DNA of 64,000 nucleotides from JAHBVL01 sp964461025 (GCA_964461025.1 CAYWSE010000015.1:1-64000), one strand, 5' to 3'; positions 16,528 to 26,526 are shown, numbered from the stretch's first letter. Translations and numbers: made by a program. Notes: generated by a model from the letters alone, not told the origin.

Positions 16528-18450
16528 ATGGTTTTGACCGCAACAGTGACGAAAGCCCCTAAGTACGACGCCAGCTCGATCCAAGTTCTGGAGGGTCTGG
16601 AAGCGGTACGGCGGCGGCCGGGAATGTACATCGGGAGCACCGATCAGCGAGGTCTGCATCACCTCATTCGCGAGATTGTCGACAACTCGGTCGACGAGGC
16701 GCTGGGGGGTCATTGCGATCACGTGATTGTGACGATCGCGCCGGATGGCGTCGTTCAGGTCACCGACAATGGGCGCGGCATCCCCGTCGATAAGCATCCA
16801 AAAATGAACACCTCCGCTCTCGAGGTGATCATGACCGTGCTGCATGCGGGCGGAAAATTCGGTGGCGGCGGATACAAGGTCTCGGGCGGTCTGCACGGGG
16901 TTGGCGCCTCGGTCGTGAATGCGCTCTCCGAATGGTGCCGAGTCGAAGTGCGGCGCAACGGAAAACACTACATGCAGGAGTACGAACGGGGTGTGCCGAA
17001 GTCGAAAGTCCGCCAGATTGGTGAATCCGGGCCGGATGAGCACGGTACAACGACGACATTCAAAGCTGACGAAACAATCTTTGTCGATGGACTCGACTAC
17101 AACTTCGAAGCGCTCGTGCAATGGTTCCGGGAAACAGCGTATCTGACCAAAGGACTGCGGATCACGCTGATCGATCAGCGCTCCGACCGGGAAATGACCT
17201 TCTACTTCGAAGGGGGCATCGTTTCCTTCGTGCGTCACCTGAATCGCAATCGCAATGTCGTTCAGGACCGCCCCTTCTACGTGATGAAGGAAACGCCCTG
17301 CTGTCTCGTCGAGGTGGCGCTGCAGTACAACGACACGTACGGCGAGTCGACGCATACCTTCGCGAACAACATCAGCACCGGTGACGGCGGCACGCACCTG
17401 TCCGGTTTTAAGTCGGCCCTGACCCGGACGATCAATGACTATGCCAAGAAGAATGGCTTTCTGAAGGGCGACGAGTCGCTCTCCGGTGAAGACGTGCGTG
17501 AGGGCTTGACCGCCATCGTTTCCGTCAAACTCGAAGAACCGCAGTTCGAGGGACAAACCAAGGGCAAGCTCGGCAACGCTGACGTGGCGGGCGCCGTACA
17601 GGCCGTAGTCAACGAATCGCTCGGCGCCTATCTCGAAGAGAACCCACAGGTGGCCAGGAGAGTCATCGAGAAGTGCGTCAACGCTTCCCGCGCCAGAGAA
17701 GCGGCCAGAAAGGCACGTGAGCTCGTACAGCGCAAGGGAGGACTCGATAGCTTCTCATTGCCCGGTAAGCTCGCCGACTGCACCGAGCGCGATCCTGAGA
17801 ACGCTGAGCTCTATATCGTCGAGGGCGACTCTGCTGGTGGTTCGGCCAAACAAGGGCGGGACCGCCGGTTCCAGGCGATCCTGCCGCTTCGGGGCAAGAT
17901 TCTCAATGTCGAGAAAGCGCGATTGGACAAGATTCTTCAGAACAACGAGATCCGGACACTGATCACCGCGCTCGGCACGTCGGTCGGCGACCAATTCGAT
18001 CCGACGAAGCTACGCTATCACCGGGTGATTATCATGACCGACGCGGATGTTGATGGATCGCACATCCGCACTCTGCTTCTGACCTTCTTCTTCCGCCACA
18101 TGGAGGAAATCATTCACGACGGTCATCTCTACATCGCCCAGCCGCCGCTCTATCGCGTCAAATCAGGCAAGAAAGAGATGTGGACCTATACCGAGTCTGA
18201 ACGCGAAGCCGCAGTGCAGGAGCTCGGTGAGCGTGCCGAGATTCAAAGGTACAAAGGCCTTGGCGAGATGAATCCTGACCAGCTCTGGGAAACGACGATG
18301 GACCCCGCCATTCGCACACTGCGCAAAGTCACGATCGACGACGCTGTGGCTGCCGATGAGACATTCGATATGCTCATGGGCGCCGCGGTGCCGCCGCGCA
18401 AGAAGTTCATCCAGACGCACGCGCGGGAAGTCGTCAACCTCGACGTCTGA
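16528..18450 (+). CDS. gyrB: DNA gyrase subunit B
   Basis: The ATPase subunit of type II topoisomerase, which introduces negative supercoils with GyrA. The 640-residue protein has the GHKL ATP site (EIVDNSVDEALGG, DNGRGIPVD, GGLHGVGASVVNALS), the transducer segment, and the TOPRIM motifs EGDSAGGSAKQGRDR, PLRGKILNVEKAR and DADVDGSHIRTLLL. The C-terminal part (QRYKGLGEMNPDQLWETTM) is complete. Length and the ISTGDGGTHLSGF segment favour GyrB over ParE. AGGAG lies just before the ATG. gyrA is not adjacent. Confidence 0.95.
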   Translation: MVLTATVTKAPKYDASSIQVLEGLEAVRRRPGMYIGSTDQRGLHHLIREIVDNSVDEALGGHCDHVIVTIAPDGVVQVTDNGRGIPVDKHPKMNTSALEVIMTVLHAGGKFGGGGYKVSGGLHGVGASVVNALSEWCRVEVRRNGKHYMQEYERGVPKSKVRQIGESGPDEHGTTTTFKADETIFVDGLDYNFEALVQWFRETAYLTKGLRITLIDQRSDREMTFYFEGGIVSFVRHLNRNRNVVQDRPFYVMKETPCCLVEVALQYNDTYGESTHTFANNISTGDGGTHLSGFKSALTRTINDYAKKNGFLKGDESLSGEDVREGLTAIVSVKLEEPQFEGQTKGKLGNADVAGAVQAVVNESLGAYLEENPQVARRVIEKCVNASRAREAARKARELVQRKGGLDSFSLPGKLADCTERDPENAELYIVEGDSAGGSAKQGRDRRFQAILPLRGKILNVEKARLDKILQNNEIRTLITALGTSVGDQFDPTKLRYHRVIIMTDADVDGSHIRTLLLTFFFRHMEEIIHDGHLYIAQPPLYRVKSGKKEMWTYTESEREAAVQELGERAEIQRYKGLGEMNPDQLWETTMDPAIRTLRKVTIDDAVAADETFDMLMGAAVPPRKKFIQTHAREVVNLDV

Positions 18451-18513
18451 GGTGGATTCGCTGGTGCGAGCGGGAAGGAATACAATCCGGCGCCATTGGG
18501 CAAGCCAGGTCTG

Positions 18514-20820
18514 CTAGTCGCTCAGGAGAACTTCCGTCTCCTCCAGCAGGCCCGATGCCACCTGCTCTCCGTTGGCGCGCGAAACGTGAATACCCGCCAA
18601 GCGCACGAGGGTCGTGGCTGAGAGGAACCGCATCAGATCGTCGCTGAAGCCAGCGTCCAGATCTCGATAGTGAGCGACGAACGCCAACTCAACGTGGTGG
18701 ATGGCGCCGGTGTATCCCGGAGACTTAGCACGCAGCAGTCTCAGGTGTGCTGCGAAGTTTGCGACGTCGACCAGTGGCTCGGACATCGCCGCGTCGTCCA
18801 GATCGAGCACTGCCAGGCGCTGACCGTCCAGTAGGAGCTGCTCGGAGTAGAAATCTCTGTGTACTGGCTGATGTCGCCATCGAAACGCTGACGCGGGCGT
18901 CTCCAAGATCTGGTTCAGGCAAGCCTGCGCCCGGAGTCCGAGCTCCTCATTCACTCTGGCTATCGCATTGACGCGCATCGGCAGCGGAGCGAGTTCCTGG
19001 AAAGGATCGTGGGATCGATCGAGATCGAGCTGTGAGGTATGGAATCGATGCAAGGCGGCGGCAATCATGACTGCCAGCTGTCTGTTGCCCGCCAGCAGCT
19101 CCGGCTCAATGGGCTCCCCCGGGACGGCTCGTTGCATCAGCAGCTTGACCTCTGGCACCAATGCCACCGGTTCGGGCACGGCGACGTCGTCGCCGAACGC
19201 CCGCGCTTCAGCAATGCGCGTCCACGTCTCGTACACCCGAGCCCCACGGTCCGACGCAAACGTCTTGCCGAAGATGATTTCGTCGCGTCCGACTCGTGAG
19301 ATCCTGTAACGCAGCGTCGCCCGGCGCCAGGCCTTGTGTCGAACGACGGCGATGTCCGCGACCGCGGCAGACGGGTCTCCGAGAACAACAGCAACCAGCT
19401 GGGACATTGTGTCCCGCTCCTGAAGCGTGCGCAGCTGAGGCAGGGCGTCGTCGGCGATCCACTGAGCCGGATTCGACTGGCTGCTGCTGCCACCGGTAGT
19501 TGGCGTCGCGATCCGGGATCGCGACATGGCCAGCTCGGCCAGCAAGACGATCTGCTCGACGCGTTCCGGCCAGTCGGGTTCCATCCTGCGAAATGGTCTC
19601 ACCGCCAGCTTCAGAATCTGCATCGCCTCGAAAACCGCCAGGTCGCGGTCGGGATAGTCCAGGTGGTCGAGCACCGCGCCATGAAATGCGTCGCGGGCAG
19701 CGTTGACTCTGAGACCGCGCCATTCGGCGACCGACAAGTGGGCCAGCATGTTGCTCGGATCGAGGAGTGGATGGCTGGTGCGCAGCTCATCGAGGTCGAC
19801 CAGCGTCACACCTCGATCGGAAACCAGCGCCTGATCGTCGTAGAAGTCGCCATGACAGGTTGTGAAGTGGGATGAGATCGACGCCAGACCGTCGGAGATT
19901 TTGCAGAACATGGCGTCGAGTCGCGGTCTGAGCGATGGAACGATGATCCCCAGTAGGTGCGTCGTCGTTGCCAGCTCGATCGCGTTGTCGGTGAGCGTTA
20001 CGAGTGGCGCCTCAGGGACGCGCGCTCCCTGCAATCCGACCAGTGCGTCGACGAGGGGTCGCATCCAACCAGCATAGGCGTCGCTTCCTCGCAACGATGC
20101 CAGTACCTCTCCCTCTGCGCCGGCGTGGGCGATGAAACTGCGTCTCGGCACGGCGACGAGGGCGGGCGGCGTGGCTACTCCGCCGGCCTGCAATGCGCGT
20201 GAGTACCCGGCCAGCTGTTCGATCCGCTCGGTCGCATGGACCTTGCCGTAGAGTGTCTCGACCGGACCATTCTCCAGGCGATACCGGAGCATCGCCTTCC
20301 GCTCCGGCTTGTAGCGCACCAACTCTGGAGCGCCGGCTACACAGACGTCATCCTCCAGCCCATCGCCATATTTGCGAAGGAACGACTGCATTCCGTCCCG
20401 GCTCGATGCACGCACCAGGAAGCGAAGCTCGAAATCGACGGGAAAGACGTGGAGCAGCCCACCCACGGGTGGCAAAGGCACGCTCAGCGGCATTGGTGAG
20501 GGCCCGTGCATCTCGGCTGCCCGCTGTTGCATGCGACTGAGGCGCTGGCTTGCCCCACGTTGGTCCGCCCGGGAACCCGCGAAACTCTTCACGTACGCCG
20601 TCGTGCTGGTCAGCTCTCCATCAGCGAGGCGAAAGCCCAGATCGTACTGAACGATGCAGCTTGTTTCTGGCTTGTAGCGCACATACCGGGGCTCACACCA
20701 CTCGACGATCACTCGTTGCCCGCGGCCCAGCTCCGCGTTCAACAGCTCCGCCATGGGAGTGCCGTCGAAGAGGGTGGGGAGTGCGGGCAAGCCGTTATCA
20801 CGCGGCGGAGGAGCGGTCAT
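18514..20820 (-). CDS. double-domain kinase-fold phosphotransferase (APH-like)
   Basis: A 768-residue protein containing two aminoglycoside-phosphotransferase-like kinase folds in tandem. The first has the catalytic loop CHGDFYDDQ and the metal site LVDLDEL (about residues 330-355). The second has VHRDFYSEQ and VLDLDDA (about 670-695). In both loops the usual HGDxxxxN asparagine is a glutamine, giving HxDFYxxQ. Each half starts with a KPE-type nucleotide-binding strand (YKPETSCIVQY, YKPERKAMLRY) or its equivalent. A small-molecule or sugar kinase is likely; antibiotic resistance is not implied. The ATG overlaps the stop of the ABC exporter gene by four bases, and the protein closes a cluster with three glycosyltransferases. 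Confidence 0.75.
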   Translation of the reverse strand: MTAPPPRDNGLPALPTLFDGTPMAELLNAELGRGQRVIVEWCEPRYVRYKPETSCIVQYDLGFRLADGELTSTTAYVKSFAGSRADQRGASQRLSRMQQRAAEMHGPSPMPLSVPLPPVGGLLHVFPVDFELRFLVRASSRDGMQSFLRKYGDGLEDDVCVAGAPELVRYKPERKAMLRYRLENGPVETLYGKVHATERIEQLAGYSRALQAGGVATPPALVAVPRRSFIAHAGAEGEVLASLRGSDAYAGWMRPLVDALVGLQGARVPEAPLVTLTDNAIELATTTHLLGIIVPSLRPRLDAMFCKISDGLASISSHFTTCHGDFYDDQALVSDRGVTLVDLDELRTSHPLLDPSNMLAHLSVAEWRGLRVNAARDAFHGAVLDHLDYPDRDLAVFEAMQILKLAVRPFRRMEPDWPERVEQIVLLAELAMSRSRIATPTTGGSSSQSNPAQWIADDALPQLRTLQERDTMSQLVAVVLGDPSAAVADIAVVRHKAWRRATLRYRISRVGRDEIIFGKTFASDRGARVYETWTRIAEARAFGDDVAVPEPVALVPEVKLLMQRAVPGEPIEPELLAGNRQLAVMIAAALHRFHTSQLDLDRSHDPFQELAPLPMRVNAIARVNEELGLRAQACLNQILETPASAFRWRHQPVHRDFYSEQLLLDGQRLAVLDLDDAAMSEPLVDVANFAAHLRLLRAKSPGYTGAIHHVELAFVAHYRDLDAGFSDDLMRFLSATTLVRLAGIHVSRANGEQVASGLLEETEVLLSD

Positions 20821-22694
20821 GACATCACCCGCGCAGGCGAGAGCGGCAGCCGGGACACATTGCCCTCCGCTTCAGCAGCCCCCCGGTTCTGTAAGCGGAA
20901 GAGATCGCGATACCGGCCCGGCCGGGCGACCAGCTCGGCGTGCGTCCCCTGGTCGGCGATTGTGCCCTCTTCGAGCACGAGCACCCGGTCCGCCTGCTGG
21001 ATGGTCGTCAATCGATGGGCGATGATCAGCGCTGTACGGCCCTCCAGCAAGCGGGAGAGGGCAAGCATCACCGCCTGCTCCGACTCTGCGTCGAGACCGG
21101 TCGTCGGCTCGTCGAGCAGGACGATCGGGGCGTCCTTGACAATCGCTCGCGCGATGGCCAGGCGCTGGCGTTGCCCGCCCGAGAGCGAGACGCCGCGCTC
21201 CCCGATCTTCGTCTCGTAACCCTTGGGTAGAGACGTAATGAACTCGTGCAGATCGGCGGACCGGGCCGCGGCGGCGATCTCCTCGTCGGTCGCGTTTATG
21301 TTGCCGTAGGCGATGTTCTCCCGAATCGTGCCGGCGAAGAGTGCCCCGTCCTGTGGCACAACGCTGATGTTCTCTCGCAACGACCGGAGCGTGTAGTCCC
21401 GCACCTCTACGCCGTCGATCGAGATGGTTCCCGCCGTCGCATCGTAGAGTCTCGGCAGCAGGGAGAGCATGGTCGATTTGCCGGCTCCGGACGGACCGAC
21501 CAGGGCCACTGTCTGACCCGGTTCGATCACCAGCGACACATCGCTCAGCGTTTCCTCGCCATCGTCGTACGCGAATGACACACGATCGAATTCGATGGCG
21601 CCCTGTAGGCTCCCAGCCAAAACGGAACCATCTGTCAGGTCTGGCTGGTGGTCGAGCACATCGGTGATCCGGTCGACACAGCTGGCGGCCTTGCTAGCCC
21701 GCTCGGCCACTCGCGAAAGTCGTCGCATCGGCCGGTAGAAACCCTGCATGTAGGTCATGAACACCAGCAGCTCGCCAGGCGTGAGCCGCCCGTCGATCAC
21801 CTGATTCGCACCGATCCAGAGCGTCAGGGCCATACCCACGGCGACCGAGACCTCGATGCCCTGGTTGAGCTGGCCCTCCAGTCTGGTGGCCCTCATCCCG
21901 GAGCGCAGGCTGCGCTTGTTCAGCCTGCGAAGGCGTTCCTCCTCCTCCCGTTCGCCGGTGAACATCTGCACGACATGAATGTTCGACAACGATTCGTGGA
22001 GCCGGGCGGCCAGTTCACCTTCCCGTCTCCGCTGCTTGCGCGCCGCGGCGCGAATCCGGCCGGAGTAGAAGACCATCAGCAGAAAAATCGCAGGCATCGT
22101 CACGACCGCGAGAAGCGCGAGCTGCCAGTTCATGATGAACATCACGATCACGAAGCCGATCAGAACGATCGATTCCGTGATCAGCGACAGGAGAGAAGCC
22201 GCCAGCAATTGCCGGAGGTTGTTGATGTCGCCGGTGAATCGCATCAGCAGGTCGCCGGTGCTGCTGTTGTGATGAAAGCGCAACGACAAGCGCTGGACGT
22301 GCGCGAACAGCTGCTGCCGGATACCGATGACCACCTGCTGCCCGGTAGCGGTCGTCAGCACATTCTGGAAGTAGTAGAAGGCGCCCCTCAGCAACGCGAA
22401 GACGAGTAACGCGCTCACCGCCAGCATCAGCACCCGAGTGCGGTCCGCTCCTAGCCAGTCGTTGAGCCGGGGAAATGGCGTGACCAGCGGCTCGTCGATC
22501 AGCACGTTGTCGAACACGAATTTGAGTGGCCAGGGCTCGACAAGTCGCATGGCGGTATAACCCAGCGCACAGAGAGCCGCCATCAGGAGCTTCGGCCAAT
22601 GCGCCAGGAGCTCCCGCCGAAAACGCACGATCATCGACAACGAGATCTGCACGCCTCGCAGCTGTCGTTTCAGTGTGGCGGCCAGAGTGCTCAC
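20817..22694 (-). CDS. ABC exporter, fused permease and ATPase (MsbA/type IV exporter family)
   Basis: A 625-residue half-transporter that would work as a homodimer. The N-terminal half has six membrane helices (residues about 25-320), with an ABC-exporter core such as LRFHHNSSTGDLLMRFTGDI. The ATPase half has Walker A GPSGAGKST, the signature LSGGQRQRLAIARA, Walker B IVLLDEPTTGLD, and an H-loop IAHRLTTI. The frame opens at a TTG at 22709, but a GTG at 22694 has GGAG nine bases before it and follows the previous stop directly. Position in the cluster suggests export or flipping of the product of the three glycosyltransferases. Confidence 0.9.
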   Translation of the reverse strand: MSTLAATLKRQLRGVQISLSMIVRFRRELLAHWPKLLMAALCALGYTAMRLVEPWPLKFVFDNVLIDEPLVTPFPRLNDWLGADRTRVLMLAVSALLVFALLRGAFYYFQNVLTTATGQQVVIGIRQQLFAHVQRLSLRFHHNSSTGDLLMRFTGDINNLRQLLAASLLSLITESIVLIGFVIVMFIMNWQLALLAVVTMPAIFLLMVFYSGRIRAAARKQRRREGELAARLHESLSNIHVVQMFTGEREEEERLRRLNKRSLRSGMRATRLEGQLNQGIEVSVAVGMALTLWIGANQVIDGRLTPGELLVFMTYMQGFYRPMRRLSRVAERASKAASCVDRITDVLDHQPDLTDGSVLAGSLQGAIEFDRVSFAYDDGEETLSDVSLVIEPGQTVALVGPSGAGKSTMLSLLPRLYDATAGTISIDGVEVRDYTLRSLRENISVVPQDGALFAGTIRENIAYGNINATDEEIAAAARSADLHEFITSLPKGYETKIGERGVSLSGGQRQRLAIARAIVKDAPIVLLDEPTTGLDAESEQAVMLALSRLLEGRTALIIAHRLTTIQQADRVLVLEEGTIADQGTHAELVARPGRYRDLFRLQNRGAAEAEGNVSRLPLSPARVMS

Positions 22695-22695
22695 G

Positions 22696-23967
22696 CTAGC
22701 TGGCTCCAACTGTGGTCAGGCTGCCTGCCAGACGACCGTTCCTGCTCCCGGCTGCCGCCTCGATCAGGTCGACCACCGCCTGCGCGTTCTGTCTCCAGCT
22801 GTGTTTCGTCTCCACCTCCCGCCTGGCGGCGGCGCCCAGCCGGTTTGACAGAGCCGCGTCGTCCATCAGCTGTTCCAGGCAACGCGCTAGCACGGCGGTA
22901 TCCCCGGGCGGATAGAGGAGGCCGGTTTCTCCGTCGCGAATGCATTCCTTGAGCTGCCCGATGCGCGCAGCGACGATGGCGCGACCGGCAGCCATGTACT
23001 CGAAAACCTTGAGTGGAGAGAAATAGAAGTCGGCGGTCTCACCGTATGGAGCGACCGCAATATCCATGGCTCCAAGGTAGAACGGAATCTGGTCGTGCGG
23101 AACTGCGCCGGTGAAGGTGGTCAGCTCGTCGACGCCCTCTTCCTGGGCAACCAACTGCAAGTACGCCCGCTGGGGCCCATCGCCGACGATCAGCAGGGTT
23201 GGCGCATCCGCCGCTCCTCGCTGACGGCACAGCGCCCCAACCGCCCGAATGAGCGAGTCGGTGCCATGCCAGGCTTTGAGACTGCCGACAAACCCGACGA
23301 CCGGCCGGTCTTCGGGATTTCGTCGTCGCCGGACATCGGCCGCGCCAGCTGGGAAGCGATCGACGTCGACCCCGTTTGGCAGAACTGTTACCCGGCGCTC
23401 GTCCACGCCGGTCGCCACGATCCACTGCTTCAGCGGCTCTGACACGGCGATGATCTGATCTGCGGAGGAAAGGATGCGCTGCTCCGCGGCTCGTACTGTC
23501 TGAGCAAAGGCGATGCCGCGATGTCGGGCATGCTCCTCGCTCAATGGCGCATTGACCTCGAGGATGAGCGGCACATCGAGCTCGGCGGCAATCTCCACAC
23601 CTGCCGACCCCAGCAGGGAGTAGCGTTCGTAGATCGCGTCGGGACGTAGGTCCTTCAGCAATGGCAGAACCTGACAGCGGAATGTCCCGAGATAGAGCAT
23701 CGAGCGCAGAGCGGCAGCCATCGATTTGCTCACTTCCGGGTCATCGGCCATCCAGTCCGCGAGCAGTTGCTCGGGCGCGGATGGGGGAATCTCGGTCACG
23801 GGGACATCGAAATCCGCCGGAGTCTCGCCGCCTGCACGGCAGGTGACGATTTCCACTGCGTGTCCCAGCGCGGCCAGGGCGGCGCTTAGTTCCCGAACGT
23901 GGATCGAAGCGCCCTTGCTGCCGGCAACCGGAATACCGAAATCGGTACAGAGGTAGGCGATGTTCAT
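22696..23967 (-). CDS. glycosyltransferase family 4 protein (second GT4 of the cluster)
   Basis: A 423-residue GT-B retaining glycosyltransferase. The start MNIAYLCTDFGIPVAGSKGAS shows the usual Gly-rich acceptor loop (first 20 residues given only in part: CTDFGIPVAGSKGA). The linker region has VLPNGVDVDRFP and VGFVGSLKAWHG, and the donor-site EX7E motif is in VFEYMAAGRAIVAARIG. It overlaps the upstream GT4 gene by four bases (ATGA). No membrane helix; it acts in the cytoplasm on a donor that cannot be identified from the sequence. Confidence 0.88.
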   Translation of the reverse strand: MNIAYLCTDFGIPVAGSKGASIHVRELSAALAALGHAVEIVTCRAGGETPADFDVPVTEIPPSAPEQLLADWMADDPEVSKSMAAALRSMLYLGTFRCQVLPLLKDLRPDAIYERYSLLGSAGVEIAAELDVPLILEVNAPLSEEHARHRGIAFAQTVRAAEQRILSSADQIIAVSEPLKQWIVATGVDERRVTVLPNGVDVDRFPAGAADVRRRRNPEDRPVVGFVGSLKAWHGTDSLIRAVGALCRQRGAADAPTLLIVGDGPQRAYLQLVAQEEGVDELTTFTGAVPHDQIPFYLGAMDIAVAPYGETADFYFSPLKVFEYMAAGRAIVAARIGQLKECIRDGETGLLYPPGDTAVLARCLEQLMDDAALSNRLGAAARREVETKHSWRQNAQAVVDLIEAAAGSRNGRLAGSLTTVGAS

Positions 23968-25214
23968 GCCGTCTCGCTCGCCATCTCGAACAGCTGCCGC
24001 AGATGTCCAACGTTCCGACGGATGTCGAACTCCTGCTCGACCAGCAACCTGCCCGCTTCCGCCATAGCGGTCAGCTGCTCGCGTTGCCCCAGCGATCGTT
24101 CGATGACCGTCGCCAGACCGGCAGGGTCGTGGGGAGCGACGAGCTGTCCGGTTTCCTCGTGGCGAACCAGCTCAGGGATGCCCGTCACCGGTGTGGAAAT
24201 CACCGGTGTCTGCAGCGCCATGGCTTCGATCAGCACCGTTGGGAGCCCGTCACGGTTGCCGTCGGCGCCAACCACGCACGGCGCAACGACCACGCTGGCC
24301 CGTGGATAGCGCTCGATGAGCTCCTCCCTCGGCAGCGGCCCGGCAAGCTCGACGGCGCCCTGCAGATCGAGCTCATCGACCAGGGTCTGCAGCGTCGCTC
24401 GTTGCTCTCCGTCGCCGACGATGCTGCACCGAAACCTGACATTCCGGTCGCGCAGGATGGCGCATGCCCGGATCAGGTCGTCGAAGCCCTTCTTCTCCAC
24501 GAGGCGTCCAACCGCCAGCACCAGGGGGACCGGATCTGGCTTCGTGCCATTCAACCGAAACTGCTGCAGATCGAGACCGTTGTAGATGCGGGTGATCGAC
24601 GCGTCCGGGGCCAGCGACGAGAGTCGTTGCACGTTGAAGTCGCTGACGGTCACCACGAACCGCGCGTCACGCATCTTGCGAGTGAGGACGTCCTCTGCCA
24701 CGGAGTCGATGTAGATGTCTTTCGCATGGGCGGTGAACGAATAGCTCATATCCATCAGTTGGTGCAGGTAGTAGGCGACCGACGTCGCACTGCTGGCGAA
24801 ATGGGCATGAACGTGCCCGATCCCCTCCGCTTTCAGGTCCGGCGCAATCGCGCTGGCCTGCAGGAAGCGCTTGACGGCGCCCCAGCGCCGGCGTTTGATG
24901 GTGGATATGGCGACCTTCACGTATCTGCCGGGATCCCACCTGAACACGGTCAGATGACTCCCGAGCAGCGCCCACGCATCCGAAAGGCCGGTCACCGGCA
25001 CATAGGAAACCTTGGCCCGCACTCGCGCGACGTCAGCATGGACGCGACTGTCATTGGGGCGCTTCAGGGAGAAGATCCGCACCGGCAATCCGGATCGCTC
25101 CAGCTCGAGAATCTCGGCCAGGATGAACGTCTCGGAGAATCGCGGAAACATCTTCAGGATGTATGCCACTGCCGGCGGTTGAGACGGCGTCGTGTCCCGA
25201 CCATCCTCGTCCAT
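23964..25214 (-). CDS. glycosyltransferase family 4 protein (first GT4 of the cluster)
   Basis: A 416-residue GT-B glycosyltransferase. Hallmarks are KMFPRFSETFILAEILELE at the N-terminus (as in GTs annotated for exopolysaccharide or colanic acid synthesis), the linker IYNGLDLQQFRLNG, LAVGRLVEKKGFDDLI, and the donor-site segment PTVLIEAMALQTPVIST. The ATG at 25212-25214 has GGAAGGTGG upstream and is preferred to a TTG three bases earlier. It lies 20 bases after the first gene of the cluster and overlaps the next by four. Confidence 0.88.
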   Translation of the reverse strand: MDEDGRDTTPSQPPAVAYILKMFPRFSETFILAEILELERSGLPVRIFSLKRPNDSRVHADVARVRAKVSYVPVTGLSDAWALLGSHLTVFRWDPGRYVKVAISTIKRRRWGAVKRFLQASAIAPDLKAEGIGHVHAHFASSATSVAYYLHQLMDMSYSFTAHAKDIYIDSVAEDVLTRKMRDARFVVTVSDFNVQRLSSLAPDASITRIYNGLDLQQFRLNGTKPDPVPLVLAVGRLVEKKGFDDLIRACAILRDRNVRFRCSIVGDGEQRATLQTLVDELDLQGAVELAGPLPREELIERYPRASVVVAPCVVGADGNRDGLPTVLIEAMALQTPVISTPVTGIPELVRHEETGQLVAPHDPAGLATVIERSLGQREQLTAMAEAGRLLVEQEFDIRRNVGHLRQLFEMASETA

Positions 25215-25234
25215 CAATAACCACCTTCCGTCCT

Positions 25235-26506
25235 TCAGGCCGACACGGCGAGCCGGCTCGCGGCCCGCCGCCTTGAAGAGCCTGCTTCCTGATGCCGCGG
25301 CACGGATTGCATCAGCTCATCGAGAGCGCTGACCATGCTGGGAAGACCGTTCATCGACAGAACCTGCCGCTTCCTGGGTGTCTCATCCAGCAGAGCGCTG
25401 ATGCGTGCCAGCATCCGCCCGGGAGTCAGCTGCCGGGGATTGACCATCTGCAGCAAGCCGCGACTCGTGAGGATCTCGGCGCGGATCAACTGCTCGAGTC
25501 GAGGAGTCGTCCGGGGCACGATCAGGGCGGGCTTTCTGGCGGCCAGGATTTCGCATACCGAGTTGTAGCCACCCATCGAAACAACGACGTCGGCGGCGCT
25601 CAGATAACTGGCGAGATCGTCGGTGAACTCGAGAAAGTGCAGATTGCGCCGATCGCGAAGCTGCTGCTGAATCAACCCTCGATCGGCCTGTGACTGTAGC
25701 GGGCCGCCGATGATCAGACAGTCGAATGGCGGATGCTGTTCGCCTTGGAGATCGCGAAGCAAGGCGTTGAGCATGGCCGTGCCGTCGCCGCCGCCGCCAG
25801 CGGTCACCACCACGAGTCGATCGGTTTGCATGTCGAGGTTCGCCCGTACCTTGTGCCGCGCAACGCGACCTGACTCGCGCCCGAGATAGCCGACGAACTG
25901 AGTCTTTTCCGCGGCCCGTGGCGAGAGACCATACTCCTGAACCACGTCGTAGAAGTGGCGGTGGCCGTAGACGAGAATCAGGTCGTAGACCTCATCCAGA
26001 AGCTCGTAGATGCCGTCCCGGGCCCAGGACCGGCGCACGGTCGACGGCTCATCCAGGATGTCTCGCAGACCGACCACCAACCTGGTTTCCGGAAGCGCCG
26101 TGCGGATGTGGTGCAGCGACTTCACGGCTTCGCCTTTGAGACCGCCGGGAGCGTGATCGACGATGAACAGGTCGGGCCGAAAGTGCTGAGCCGCGGAGAG
26201 CAGGATCTCTTCCCGCATGTTTCGCAAATCATCGAAGCCGCTGCTCAATGATTGCGACGTGTAGTCGCCATTGCGTGTCTTGGTGATCGACGGCAGCTTG
26301 ACGTAGTCCGCGCCTTCAGGAAACTGAAACCGATGCGCCACAGGCGAACCGGTAACGATCAGTTGTGAGATGCCGGGCGCGCTCCGTTGGAGGTAGTTCG
26401 CCACCGTCAGGGTGCGCCGTAGATGCCCGAGACCATAGGTGTCGTGGCAATAGAACATCACCCGGGCGCCAGCCAGCCCCGGCGTTTTCCCCCCACCATC
26501 TGTCAT
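25235..26506 (-). CDS. MurG/GT28-like glycosyltransferase (first gene of cluster)
   Basis: A 423-residue predicted GT-B glycosyltransferase of the MurG-like group (COG4671 type). The N-terminal domain begins VMFYCHDTYGLGHLRRTL, with the HxxGHxxR pattern of this group. The C-terminal donor domain has VVVTAGGGGDGTAMLNALL, then YLSAADVVVSMGGYNSVCEI and a KPALIVPR segment as in MurG. An earlier in-frame GTG exists at 26530, but the ATG at 26506 follows a GAGGGA site at good spacing. The leader holds a palindrome. It heads the five-gene cluster; no peptidoglycan genes are adjacent, so a role other than lipid II synthesis is likely. Confidence 0.85.
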   Translation of the reverse strand: MTDGGGKTPGLAGARVMFYCHDTYGLGHLRRTLTVANYLQRSAPGISQLIVTGSPVAHRFQFPEGADYVKLPSITKTRNGDYTSQSLSSGFDDLRNMREEILLSAAQHFRPDLFIVDHAPGGLKGEAVKSLHHIRTALPETRLVVGLRDILDEPSTVRRSWARDGIYELLDEVYDLILVYGHRHFYDVVQEYGLSPRAAEKTQFVGYLGRESGRVARHKVRANLDMQTDRLVVVTAGGGGDGTAMLNALLRDLQGEQHPPFDCLIIGGPLQSQADRGLIQQQLRDRRNLHFLEFTDDLASYLSAADVVVSMGGYNSVCEILAARKPALIVPRTTPRLEQLIRAEILTSRGLLQMVNPRQLTPGRMLARISALLDETPRKRQVLSMNGLPSMVSALDELMQSVPRHQEAGSSRRRAASRLAVSA

Positions 26507-26526
26507 CACGTTCCCTCTCGACGACT

